Origin: JAGWRI01 sp035700805
Lineage (GTDB): Bacteria > Gemmatimonadota > Gemmatimonadetes > Gemmatimonadales > Gemmatimonadaceae
Assembly (NCBI GenBank): GCA_035700805.1
Contig: DASSOG010000032.1
Location: forward strand, 1-64,000
Length of the DNA stretch: 64,000 bases
Direction of reading: 5' to 3'
This document shows, in pieces, positions 9,439 to 17,540 of this stretch. Below the pieces are notes generated by a model. The model was given only the letters and a program-made list of their open reading frames with translations, made no database searches and was not told where the DNA came from. Position numbers and translations under genes: made by a program. Numbering within the stretch: position 1 is the first letter of the stretch; every line of letters begins with the position of its first letter.

Positions 9439-10953
9439 TCAGTGCTGGTACGCGGAATTGATGAACGCGTCCACGTCCTGGTGCAGCTTGTCGTGCGCCT
9501 TCTGGTCGATGTACACCATGTGCCCGGTGGGGTAGTAGGCAAAGCTGATATTCTTGCGGACCGAGGGTTCGAGCATCATGTGCGAGACCGTCTCCTCGAT
9601 GCCGTTGAACGGCGTGGCCAGGTCGTAGTAGCCGGCCAGCACCAGCACCTTGAGCGTGGACTCCTGCGTCATGGCCGAGCGCAGCACTTCAGCGGCGCCG
9701 TCGCCCGCCGACCGGTCCCAGGGGCGGACATCGCCGCTCACATGGTAGTACGCCTGGCTCTTCCAGCCCAGCTCCCGGCTCACGTAATCCTGGAAGGTCG
9801 CCTCATATGCGCCTTCATATGACGCCTCGCTGGGGTCGTACTCCGCGCGCTCGGACGCCGCGTCGCGGTTCATGCCCGTGAAGCGGGAATCGAGGCGGCC
9901 CACCACCAGCCGCTTGTCGCGTTCGAGTTGCGTGAACCAGCGTCCCGGGCTCACCCGCAGGTTGGACTGGCGGATGTACTCGGGCGACAGCGCGGTGAGT
10001 CGCGCCATGTCGGCCACCACCTTGTCATAGTCGGCCCTGGAGATCTGGTCTCCCTGCTCCAGCGCCTGCGCATACTCGCCGTGCGCGAACTCACGCGCCT
10101 TTTGCGCCACCTGGTCCAGGGTCAGCGCCTGGAGGTCCGGGGCGAGCAGGTGGTGGTACCACGCCGAGGTGATGTAGGTGGGGAGGAAGAACTCCGTGCG
10201 GTCGTCGGCGCCCCAGGGCGCGAACGCCACCGACGACAGGAGGACGATGCCGTTGAGGTACATCTGGTGGCGGTCCTGCAGGATCCCCGAGAGTTCGGCG
10301 GAGCGGGTGGTGCCGTAGCTCTCGCCGATGAGGAACTTGGGCGAGGCCCAGCGTTCGTTGCGGGTGATGTACTGGTAGATGAAGTCGGAGAACCAGGTGG
10401 CGTCCTGCACCACGCCAAAGAACTGGGCGCGATCCTGGCCGGCGGCCACTCGGCTGTAGCCCGTGCCGATGGCGTCAATGAACACCAGGTCGGTGGCGTC
10501 CAGGAACGAGTCGTTGTTATCGGCAATGCGGTAGGGGGCCGGCATGCCATGGCCGTCCGGGGTGAGCACCACTTCCCGCGGCCCCATGCCCATATGAGTG
10601 AACAGCGATGCCGAACCCGGGCCGCCGTTGTAGACGAAGGCCACCGGGCGGGTGGCCGTGTCGGAGACGCCGTCCTTGGTGTAGGCCACGTAGAAGAAGG
10701 AGGCCTTGGGCGTGCCCGCGTCGTCGCGGATGACGTAGGTGCCGGCGGTGGCCGTGTAGTTGATGGTCTGGCCGCCGATCTTCGCGCTGTGGTGCGTGAC
10801 CACGGCGGTATCCACCATGGGTGGGCCGGCCATGGCGGCCTGGGCCCCCGCCGAGGCTGGTGGCGTGGCGCGGCCCTGGCGCTGGCCGGCGGCCGGCTGC
10901 AGGGCGATGAGCAGGGCGCTGACAGCGCCCAGAGTGACGCGAGCTGGGATCAT
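9439..10953 (-). CDS. S10 family serine carboxypeptidase, exported
   Basis: Predicted 504 residues. The ATG at 10953 is preceded by GAGGAC and gives an immediate signal peptide (ARVTLGAVSALLIALQPAAG). S10 hallmarks are NGGPGSAS near residue 80, the nucleophile motif GESYGTT (Ser about 212), an Asp in the GYYDLATPF segment and the catalytic His in PTGHMVY near the C-terminus. This family releases C-terminal amino acids from peptides; the protein should be periplasmic or secreted. Gemmatimonadota and Acidobacteriota commonly carry such genes. It stands alone between tRNA-Pro and the giant lipoprotein and ends in a strong hairpin. The family assignment is secure; the substrate is unknown. Confidence 0.93.
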   Translation of the reverse strand: MIPARVTLGAVSALLIALQPAAGQRQGRATPPASAGAQAAMAGPPMVDTAVVTHHSAKIGGQTINYTATAGTYVIRDDAGTPKASFFYVAYTKDGVSDTATRPVAFVYNGGPGSASLFTHMGMGPREVVLTPDGHGMPAPYRIADNNDSFLDATDLVFIDAIGTGYSRVAAGQDRAQFFGVVQDATWFSDFIYQYITRNERWASPKFLIGESYGTTRSAELSGILQDRHQMYLNGIVLLSSVAFAPWGADDRTEFFLPTYITSAWYHHLLAPDLQALTLDQVAQKAREFAHGEYAQALEQGDQISRADYDKVVADMARLTALSPEYIRQSNLRVSPGRWFTQLERDKRLVVGRLDSRFTGMNRDAASERAEYDPSEASYEGAYEATFQDYVSRELGWKSQAYYHVSGDVRPWDRSAGDGAAEVLRSAMTQESTLKVLVLAGYYDLATPFNGIEETVSHMMLEPSVRKNISFAYYPTGHMVYIDQKAHDKLHQDVDAFINSAYQH

Positions 10954-11103
10954 GGTGCCGATGTCCTCGGAGTGTGGTGTGGAAGGGGGCGAGGGCAAAG
11001 GTGCCGGCGGGTCCAGCGGGCGTCAAACGGGAGGTGGGGGCGGCGGGGGGCCTGGATGTGCGAAAGCCCGGCGCATCGCGGTGCGCCGGGCCTTGCCATG
11101 CAA

Positions 11104-11177
11104 TCGGGACGGCGGGATTCGAACCCGCGACCCCCTGAACCCCATTCAGGTGCGCTACCGGACTGCGCTACGTCCCG
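11104..11177 (-). tRNA. tRNA-Pro (anticodon GGG)
   Basis: Full cloverleaf on the minus strand. The acceptor CGGGACG pairs with CGTCCCG, the anticodon stem CCTGA/TCAGG encloses ATGGGGT, and the T-loop is TTCGAAT. Discriminator A; CCA is not encoded. Reads CCC/CCU codons. Confidence 0.95.
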
Positions 11178-11432
11178 TCATCGTGGATCCCAAGTGTCCC
11201 TGTGCAACCGTCGCTGCGGCTGCCACCCGGCTCCGACGGCAGAGCGCGAAACCTAACCCCAACGCTCCGGTCCTTCAACTCCGACGACGTGCGCATCCCG
11301 TAGTACCGACGAACCCCGGCTTCCCTTCCCTGTCCCGTCCGGCAATCCGTCGTCCTGCTCAGCTCGTTTCCCCGTCGAGCTGTCCCTCTCCCGCATTCCC
11401 TCAGACACTCCGGCCGCGGAAATGGTTCCCGC

Positions 11433-11684
11433 TCACACCAGGTGCCGGGGCCGGCGGCCAATGCCAAACACGGCCTTGACCACCCAGAACACCACCAGCA
11501 CGGGCAGCACCACGAACAGCGCCAGCTTGAGCAGCCCCACCACCAGCCCGAACACCATGGCCAGGACGGCAAACGCCACCAGCGCCAGCACGATCATCAG
11601 GATGAAGGGCAGCCCGATCAGGAACAGGACGCCCAGCACCACCGAGCCAACCAGGCCCAGCACGACGTTGATCAGGGTGAACAT
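11433..11684 (-). CDS. small hydrophobic membrane protein of unknown function
   Basis: 83 residues, almost entirely hydrophobic, with two or three predicted membrane spans, ending in a short basic tail (GRRPRHLV). ATG at 11684; a weak GAGG lies 12-15 bases upstream. No family motif is recognised. It lies between tRNA-Pro and the copper-lipoprotein terminator. The composition (Val, Leu, Phe, Gly) is typical of a genuine membrane segment rather than a random frame in GC-rich DNA, which would be rich in Arg, Ala and Pro. Overlapping frames on both strands look like shadows of it. Moderately confident that it is a gene. Confidence 0.5.
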   Translation of the reverse strand: MFTLINVVLGLVGSVVLGVLFLIGLPFILMIVLALVAFAVLAMVFGLVVGLLKLALFVVLPVLVVFWVVKAVFGIGRRPRHLV

Positions 11685-11761
11685 TTCCGCGGCCTCGCTG
11701 CAAAAGGGAATCGCATGCCCCTACGCCGGCGCGGCCGGCCACGTTTCACCTGGCGGAAACG

Positions 11762-11794
11762 AAAAACCGCCAGCCGGAAAGCCCGGCTGGCGGT
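11762..11794 (-). terminator. intrinsic terminator of the copper-lipoprotein gene
   Basis: Perfect 11-bp GC-rich stem (11767-11777 with 11783-11793), 5-base loop, followed on the minus strand by a run of five T. Located about 20 bases past the stop at 11815. This is the most canonical terminator in the window. Confidence 0.85.
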
Positions 11795-11814
11795 GGACCT
11801 TCGGGTAGTGCGCC

Positions 11815-12324
11815 TTACTTCTGCACTTCGATCTTGGCCACCATCCCCATGGCCAGGTGCGGCGTGCAGTAGTACTTGTACGTGCCCGTCGGGACCCCGG
11901 CGAACGAGATCGTGTAGGTCTCGCCCGGATTGATCGTCATCGGCGCCGTCAGGTCGGCCGTGTGGTTCGGCATGTTGGCGTTGAGCTGCGCATCGGCGCC
12001 AGCCGGGATGCTGTCCGGCCAGAAGGTCACGTCGTGGGGCCCGCCCGAGACCATGGTGAACTTGACCGCATCGCCCACATGGATGGTGAGATCCTTGGGG
12101 CTGAACCGGTAGCCCTGCGCGTCACCTTCCATCTTCACTTCCCAGACCTTGCCCGTGGCGGCCATGTAGCTGGCCGTGGCGCCGCTCGCGGCGGCGGCCG
12201 TGTCCGTGGCCGAAGCCGCCGGGGTGGACGCCGCACTCTGCGTGGCCGGGGCCTTTTCGCCGCCGCCACAACCGATCATCGCCGCCGACAACACTGCGGC
12301 GACTACTCCAAACCGAACGTTCAT
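11815..12324 (-). CDS. plastocyanin/azurin-like copper-binding lipoprotein
   Basis: 169 residues from the ATG at 12324, which has GGAGGA 7-8 bases upstream. A lipoprotein signal ends AAMIGC (Cys about 19). An Ala/Thr/Ser-rich linker follows, then a cupredoxin domain from about residue 60. Type-1 copper ligands are visible: His in GGPHDVTFWP, then Cys, His and Met in YYCTPHLAMGM. Such proteins shuttle electrons in the periplasm, here tethered to a membrane. The gene is monocistronic with its own terminator and diverges from the CLC gene. The redox partner is not identifiable from the neighbourhood. Confidence 0.9.
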   Translation of the reverse strand: MNVRFGVVAAVLSAAMIGCGGGEKAPATQSAASTPAASATDTAAAASGATASYMAATGKVWEVKMEGDAQGYRFSPKDLTIHVGDAVKFTMVSGGPHDVTFWPDSIPAGADAQLNANMPNHTADLTAPMTINPGETYTISFAGVPTGTYKYYCTPHLAMGMVAKIEVQK

Positions 12325-12526
12325 CACTGTGCTCCTCCGAGGTGGAAACGGGGCCCCATGCCCCAGGAATGCGCAAATCCCGCCGTGTCTTGTAGATTGA
12401 TTGGCCGGGACCGAATCCGGCCCCGGTAATCTAATGTCGCATGGTCCGGAGTGCCGGTGGGGTGCCCACTCCAGACCACCCAACCCCCAGACGGTGACCG
12501 CCGGAAGAAAAAGTACCGCCTCCCAC

Positions 12527-14335
12527 ATGGCCCGGAAGTTCTACTACCTGGCCTCCGAGCCCCTGAAGCTCACGTGGGAGCGCTTCATCAACTGGTTCCA
12601 CGCCAGGGAGTTCAGTGAGAACTCCGTCCTCCTTGGCTTCGCGGTGGCCATCGGGATCCTCTCGGCGCTGGGGGTGGTGGCCTTCTTCAGCAGCATCGAC
12701 CTGGCGTACGACCTCTTCTACCGCTGGCCCTCCCGCTACATCCCGCCGGTGACGGTGGACGCCTACCGCCCGGTGATCACGGCCCTGGGACTGTGGACGG
12801 CCTGGTGGATCATGCACCGCCTGGGGCAGGACAACGACGGGCTGAACGTGCCCGACGTCCAGCTGGCGGTGGTCAAGCGCGGCGCATACGTCCCCAGCCG
12901 CCCCGCAGTCGCCCGCACACTCGCCAGCGCGGTCACCATCGGCAGCGGGGCGTCCGCCGGCAGTGAGGGCCCCGTGGTGGTACTTGGAGCGGCCATTGGC
13001 TCGTGGCTGGGCCGCCGTTTCCACTTTGAGCCTCCGCGCGTGCGGGTGCTGGTGGGGTGCGCCACCGGCGCGGCCATCAGCGCGGTGTTCAATGCCCCGC
13101 TGGCCGGCGCGTTCTTTGCCCTGGAGGAAACCCTGGGCACCATGTCGGCCTCCGCGTTCGCCCCGGTGGTGGTCTCCTCGGTGATGGCGGCGGTGGTGTC
13201 GCAGGCCGTGTACGGCAACCACCCGGCCTTCCATCTCCCGCCGAATGTCGCCTTCACCTACTCGCACCTGAGTGAGGCGCTGCTCCTCTTCCCGCTGCTG
13301 GGCGTGATTTCAGGGTTCGTGGCGGCGGGCTTCGTGCGCACCTACTTCGGCATTGGCAACTGGAGAAAGCGGTTGCCGCAGCGCCCTGCCTTCATTGCCC
13401 TGGGCGGCGGCGCGGTGGTGGGCCTGTTCGTGTTTGCGTCCCGCGGACACCTGGTGGGCTACGGCCACCTGGCCATCAACATGGAATCGTTCACCACCTT
13501 CCCCTGGTACGCCCTGGCCGCCCTGGCCATCGGGAAGATCGTGATCACCTCCATCACGCTGAACACCGGCGGGTCGGGCGGGCTCTTCACGCCGTCGCTG
13601 TACATCGGCGCGGCCACGGGCGGCGCCATGGGGGTCGGGCTGGCCGCCCTCTGGCCCGCGGGGGGCGTGAACCCGGGCGTGTATGGCGTGGTGGGCATGG
13701 GCGCGATGATCGCTGGCGCCACGGACGCCCCGATCACGGGCATCCTGCTGGTATTCGAGATGACTCATGCGTATGCCATCATGCTGCCGCTCATGCTGAC
13801 AGTGGTGATCGCCCACACGGTCTCCCGCCGGCTGGAACCCGACTCCCTGTACAGCGGCTGGCTGCGGCGCCGAGGCGAGAGCCTGGAGCAGGGCGCGGAC
13901 CGCGACATGCTGGCGGGGCTGCGCGTGGCCGACGCCTACGACCCAGAGGCCATCACGATTGACGAAAACGCGGGGATGGACACCTTCATGAGCCACCTGG
14001 CCGACATTGACCAGGTGTACTTCCCCGTGGTGGACGACCAGCACCAGCTCGTGGGCGTGGTCTCGGTGTCGGACCTGGGCGAGGTGGCCGCCAACGCGGG
14101 CAACTTCGCGCACCTGATCGTCGCCGCCGACATGGCGCGCCCGTCGGAGACCGTGACGCCGAACGACTCCCTCCTGGACACCGTCCGCAAGATGGGCGTG
14201 CGCGGCACCGGCGCCCTGCCGGTGGTGGACGAACGCGATGGCCGCTACCTGGGCCTCATCACGCGGAGCAACGTGCTGAGCATGTACCAGCGCTCCGCCA
14301 CCGAGGGCAAGCTCCCTCCGCGGGGAGCACGGTAA
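12527..14335 (+). CDS. CLC-family chloride channel or H+/Cl- antiporter with C-terminal CBS pair
   Basis: 602 residues from the ATG at 12527; the frame extends further upstream but only this start leads straight into the conserved N-terminal helix. About ten or more membrane spans. CLC signatures are a GLNVPDV segment (equivalent of GSGIP, with the Ser position replaced), GSEGPVVVLG at about residue 145 with the gating Glu kept, and GGSGGLFTPS at about 347. Residues about 465-600 form two CBS domains (for example VVDDQHQLVGVVSVSDL and VVDERDGRYLGLITRS), which often bind adenine nucleotides. Whether it is a channel or an exchanger cannot be read directly. It is divergent from the copper lipoprotein. 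Confidence 0.93.
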   Translation: MARKFYYLASEPLKLTWERFINWFHAREFSENSVLLGFAVAIGILSALGVVAFFSSIDLAYDLFYRWPSRYIPPVTVDAYRPVITALGLWTAWWIMHRLGQDNDGLNVPDVQLAVVKRGAYVPSRPAVARTLASAVTIGSGASAGSEGPVVVLGAAIGSWLGRRFHFEPPRVRVLVGCATGAAISAVFNAPLAGAFFALEETLGTMSASAFAPVVVSSVMAAVVSQAVYGNHPAFHLPPNVAFTYSHLSEALLLFPLLGVISGFVAAGFVRTYFGIGNWRKRLPQRPAFIALGGGAVVGLFVFASRGHLVGYGHLAINMESFTTFPWYALAALAIGKIVITSITLNTGGSGGLFTPSLYIGAATGGAMGVGLAALWPAGGVNPGVYGVVGMGAMIAGATDAPITGILLVFEMTHAYAIMLPLMLTVVIAHTVSRRLEPDSLYSGWLRRRGESLEQGADRDMLAGLRVADAYDPEAITIDENAGMDTFMSHLADIDQVYFPVVDDQHQLVGVVSVSDLGEVAANAGNFAHLIVAADMARPSETVTPNDSLLDTVRKMGVRGTGALPVVDERDGRYLGLITRSNVLSMYQRSATEGKLPPRGAR

Positions 14336-14389
14336 GCCGCCTCCCACCCACCGCGGCGCCCCGACGGGCGTGCAGGGAGGGCGCCAGGC

Positions 14390-14797
14390 TCAGCGCGCGT
14401 CCACCAGCGTGATCTGGTCGGCGCGGTTCGGCACCACGCAGAGGAACTCGAAGGGCGCCTCGGTCACCTGATAGCTGTGCGCCACTCCGGCCGGGATGTA
14501 CAGCGTGGTGTCGGGCGAGACCTCGTGCACGGCGTCGCCAATGCGCACGCGGGCCCGGCCGCGCAGTACATACTGCTCGTGTTCCACCTGGTTGGTGTGC
14601 AGCGGCATGCCGCCACCGGCTCCCATCTGGAAGCGCCGGAGCACAAAGTTGGGCGCGCCGGTCTCGGGTCCCACCAGCACCTGCATGCTTGCCGCCGTCC
14701 CCGCCTTCACCGGGTTGGCCGGCAGCGCATCGGCCGCCGATACGAAGGGTGTGTGAGTGTCTTTCATATGATGGATGTTAGCAGGTGCCGATCCCAT
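14390..14797 (-). CDS. small cupin-domain protein
   Basis: 135 residues, single cupin beta-barrel. Metal-site motifs are visible: PLHTNQVEHEQYVLRG (His-x5-Glu type) and PAGVAHSYQV (second-motif His). The ATG at 14797 has a purine-rich GGAAGGGGG about 10 bases upstream; an alternative ATG at 14767 would shorten it by ten residues. It begins 22 bases after the stop of the aminotransferase upstream and is probably co-transcribed with it. Function beyond a sugar- or metabolite-binding cupin, or a small dioxygenase-like fold, cannot be assigned. Confidence 0.85.
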   Translation of the reverse strand: MGSAPANIHHMKDTHTPFVSAADALPANPVKAGTAASMQVLVGPETGAPNFVLRRFQMGAGGGMPLHTNQVEHEQYVLRGRARVRIGDAVHEVSPDTTLYIPAGVAHSYQVTEAPFEFLCVVPNRADQITLVDAR

Positions 14798-14819
14798 GTG
14801 CGCCCGACCCCCTTCCCCC

Positions 14820-16079
14820 TTACGTCAGCGACTCCAGCGCCTGGCGCAGACGCGGGATCAGGTCGCGGATGGCCCGCGGCGAGACAGCCCCGACGGACAG
14901 CCGGAACCAGCCGTTCTCGTCCGGCTGCCCGAACGCCTGGAAGGGCACCACGGCCATTCCGCACGACTGCAGCAGGTAGCGGCGGATCTCCTCGTTGGTG
15001 CGCAGCACCGTGCCGTCCGGCGTGCGCCGCCCCTGCACATCAAAGTGCGCGCTCAGGTAGATCGCGCCCTGCGGCGCGCTGCTGCCCACCGGAAGGCCGG
15101 CCTGGCGCAACTCCTCAAGGCCACCGGCCAGCAGGTCCAGCCGCTCGCGAATGTCGTGAATCATCCGGGTGCGATACTCGGCCATCGCCGGTTCGTCGCC
15201 GAGCAGCTCCGCCGTGGCCATCTGTTCGGGACGCGGCGCCCAGGCTCCAAGGTGCGTCAGCAGGTCGGCCATGCTCCGGATCACGTCGGAAGGCCCCACG
15301 CCCCAGCCCACGCGCAGCCCCGTAGCCGCAAAGCCCTTGGAGATGCCATCCGCGAAGACCGTGTACTGCGCCATCCCGGGGCGCAGCCCCACGGGATTCA
15401 CGTGCGGCTGGCCGAAGGTGAGCATCCAGTAGATCTGGTCGTACATCACGTACAGGGGACGTTCGCCCTCGCCGCGCCTGGCATTCTCCCGGAGCACCAG
15501 GTCGCAGATGTCGCCCAGTTGTTGCGCGTCGAACATCGTGCCGGCGGGGTTGGATGGCGAGTTGAGCACCAGCAGCGAGGCGCCCCGCAGGTGGGGGCGC
15601 AGCAGCTCCGCGGTGGGGAGGAAGTTGGTCTCGGGACCGCACGGGACCGCCACGGGCGCCGCGCCCATGATGTTGCAGTAGGCGTCGTTGTTCCAGCTTG
15701 GCACGGGGAACACCACCCGTTCGCCGCTGTCCACCACCGTCCGGTAGAGCGCGTAGATCACGGGCCGGCCGCCGGAGGCCACGAAGATGCCGTCCAGCGG
15801 GTAGTCCAAGTCCAGCGAACGCTTATAATGCGCGGCCACGGCCTTGCGCAGGGCCAGCACGCCGTTCGCGGGCGGGTAGTTGGTCTGCCCATGCGTAACA
15901 TGCTCCGCCACCCCACGCGACAGGCGCTCCGGCACGGCGAATTCGGCCCGCGCAAAGTCGCCGACGGTCAGGTCGCAGACGGGCGCGCCGGACGCCGTGA
16001 GCTCGCGGACCTCGGCGGCGATCTTCAGGATGGAAGATCCAACCAGGCGCTGCGACAGTGGCGAAAGGCGAACACGCAT
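14820..16079 (-). CDS. PLP-dependent class I/II aminotransferase
   Basis: 419 residues from the ATG at 16079, which has GGAG about 11 bases upstream. Fold type I hallmarks are NSPSNPAGTMF (Asn contacting PLP), YDQIYW (Asp and Tyr of the cofactor site), DGISKGFAATGLRVGW with the Schiff-base Lys at about 248, and an Arg near the end (WFRLSVGA) that binds the substrate carboxylate. It resembles the aspartate/tyrosine aminotransferase group; the substrate is not determinable from sequence alone. The longer upstream frame is Arg/Ala-rich and runs through intergenic DNA, so it was rejected. Followed by the cupin gene. Confidence 0.92.
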   Translation of the reverse strand: MRVRLSPLSQRLVGSSILKIAAEVRELTASGAPVCDLTVGDFARAEFAVPERLSRGVAEHVTHGQTNYPPANGVLALRKAVAAHYKRSLDLDYPLDGIFVASGGRPVIYALYRTVVDSGERVVFPVPSWNNDAYCNIMGAAPVAVPCGPETNFLPTAELLRPHLRGASLLVLNSPSNPAGTMFDAQQLGDICDLVLRENARRGEGERPLYVMYDQIYWMLTFGQPHVNPVGLRPGMAQYTVFADGISKGFAATGLRVGWGVGPSDVIRSMADLLTHLGAWAPRPEQMATAELLGDEPAMAEYRTRMIHDIRERLDLLAGGLEELRQAGLPVGSSAPQGAIYLSAHFDVQGRRTPDGTVLRTNEEIRRYLLQSCGMAVVPFQAFGQPDENGWFRLSVGAVSPRAIRDLIPRLRQALESLT

Positions 16080-16249
16080 CGCGTCGGATTCTCCGGGGAG
16101 GCGCCCTGCGGAGCACGCGGCGGCGTGGCGGAGGGCGCCAATGGGGTGGATCGCGGGAACAATGGGGGCGCGTGGAGAAGATCGCCCAACGCGCGCGCTG
16201 ATGGAAGCGGCCGAGGCGTTGCCGCGACGCAGGCCACGCGGAACGCCAA

Positions 16250-16286
16250 GGCCCCCGGCCCCGCTGACATCGCGGAACCGGGGGCC
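16250..16286 (-). terminator. hairpin downstream of the SusD-like gene
   Basis: A 9-bp outer stem (16250-16258 with 16278-16286) topped by a 4-bp inner stem, located about 40 bases past the stop of the SusD-like gene. U-tract weak. Probable transcription end of the SusCD operon. Confidence 0.5.
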
Positions 16287-16323
16287 GGTACTGCCCGGGG
16301 ACACCGCCCCGTGAGTGTTGTGG

Positions 16324-17520
16324 CTAGTGCAAGTGCGGGTTGGAGCCCAGCTCGCTGGACCCGAACGGCACGCACTTGTCGCGCCCGTTCAGGAACGTGT
16401 TGGTCCCCTCGGCGTACCATCGGCGCAGGTCCCACAGCCGACGCGCCTCCAGCCAGACCACGGCGCCGCGTTCGTGCTGCAGCAGGGTCCATGCGTCCGC
16501 CGTGTTGGCCGGCTGCGCCACCGCGGCCATGCCGTACACGGCCCGGGACTGGTTGATGAACGTGGTCATGTTGGGGATGCTCGAGTTGCGCAGGGCATCC
16601 TCGGCGCGCAGCAGCAGCATCTCGGCCCCCTTGGTGAGCGGGACGTTATCGCCCAGCGAGACGTATTTTTCCTGGCGGAAGAAGGGCGTGGCGCCGTCCT
16701 GCCCCTTCTGCACCGAGCCACTGCCCGTGAACACCGTGTCCCACGGGGTACGCGGGTCGGCATCGGTGGCCGCCCACTGCGTGCCGTACACACTGACCTC
16801 GCGGCGCTGGTGCGTTTCGTAGGCCAGGTCGTTGTTCTCCCGGCTGGTGTTGGTCGAAAAGATGGCGTCGTACTCGAAGTTGTCGGGCACCAGCGCGGCA
16901 TCCGTCACCGCCCCGGACCAGTTGCCCAGGTCCGCGCGGACTGAAGCACGGCCGCCCAGCGCCGCCGTGGCCACGTCCGTCTGGCCCAGCGCCGTGGCCA
17001 GGGTGTTGGCGCGCGTGAAGAGACTCTCCGCCCGCTGGAAGTAGACCGAGTCGCTCTCGGCCGGTCCGCCGTCAATCACGGCCTGGCAGCTATTCTCGCC
17101 CAGCAGCCGGTTGGCGAACCCGGCATACAGGTAGGCCCGGGGCGTGTCCGTGTTGGTCTCGAAGCCCGCGCCCAGCACGCGTTGCATGCGCCGCAGCCCG
17201 TCCTCGGCCACCCAGCGCGCCTGCTGCATGTTGGAATAGTCGCCGTCCACGTCTTCGGGACGGATGATGCCCACGGCGTACTCGTTGGGTCCGGCGTAGT
17301 TGCCGGAGTGCTTGAGTTCGTCGGTCATCACGCTGTTGTCCACCAGGAAGTTGCCGATGGCCTGGGAGAGGTCACCCGACATGCCGTTGACCAGTCCGGG
17401 CATGGCGCCCGGGGTGTCAAGCTGGTCGTCCTGCAGCGGGCCGGGATTGGTGACCTTGAGGTCACACGCCGAGAGGGCGGCTACCACCAGCGCGGCCGAC
17501 AGGATGTTTGCGTATTTCAT
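16324..17520 (-). CDS. SusD/RagB-like outer-membrane nutrient-binding lipoprotein
   Basis: 398 residues from the ATG at 17520, preceded by GAGGAA. A lipoprotein signal peptide ends VVAALSAC (Cys about 18), followed by DLKVTNPGPL, a typical start of this family. The C-terminal part keeps the SusD features LLLRAEDALRNS (TPR-like helix), INQSRAVYGM and ERGAVVWLEARRLWDLRRW. It is short for the family (about 500 residues is usual) and looks like a compact Gemmatimonadota-type variant. SusD proteins cap the SusC porin and capture ligand outside the cell. It starts 20 bases after the SusC stop, so the two are co-transcribed. Confidence 0.9.
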   Translation of the reverse strand: MKYANILSAALVVAALSACDLKVTNPGPLQDDQLDTPGAMPGLVNGMSGDLSQAIGNFLVDNSVMTDELKHSGNYAGPNEYAVGIIRPEDVDGDYSNMQQARWVAEDGLRRMQRVLGAGFETNTDTPRAYLYAGFANRLLGENSCQAVIDGGPAESDSVYFQRAESLFTRANTLATALGQTDVATAALGGRASVRADLGNWSGAVTDAALVPDNFEYDAIFSTNTSRENNDLAYETHQRREVSVYGTQWAATDADPRTPWDTVFTGSGSVQKGQDGATPFFRQEKYVSLGDNVPLTKGAEMLLLRAEDALRNSSIPNMTTFINQSRAVYGMAAVAQPANTADAWTLLQHERGAVVWLEARRLWDLRRWYAEGTNTFLNGRDKCVPFGSSELGSNPHLH

Positions 17521-17540
17521 GATAGGATTCCTCATCCGGG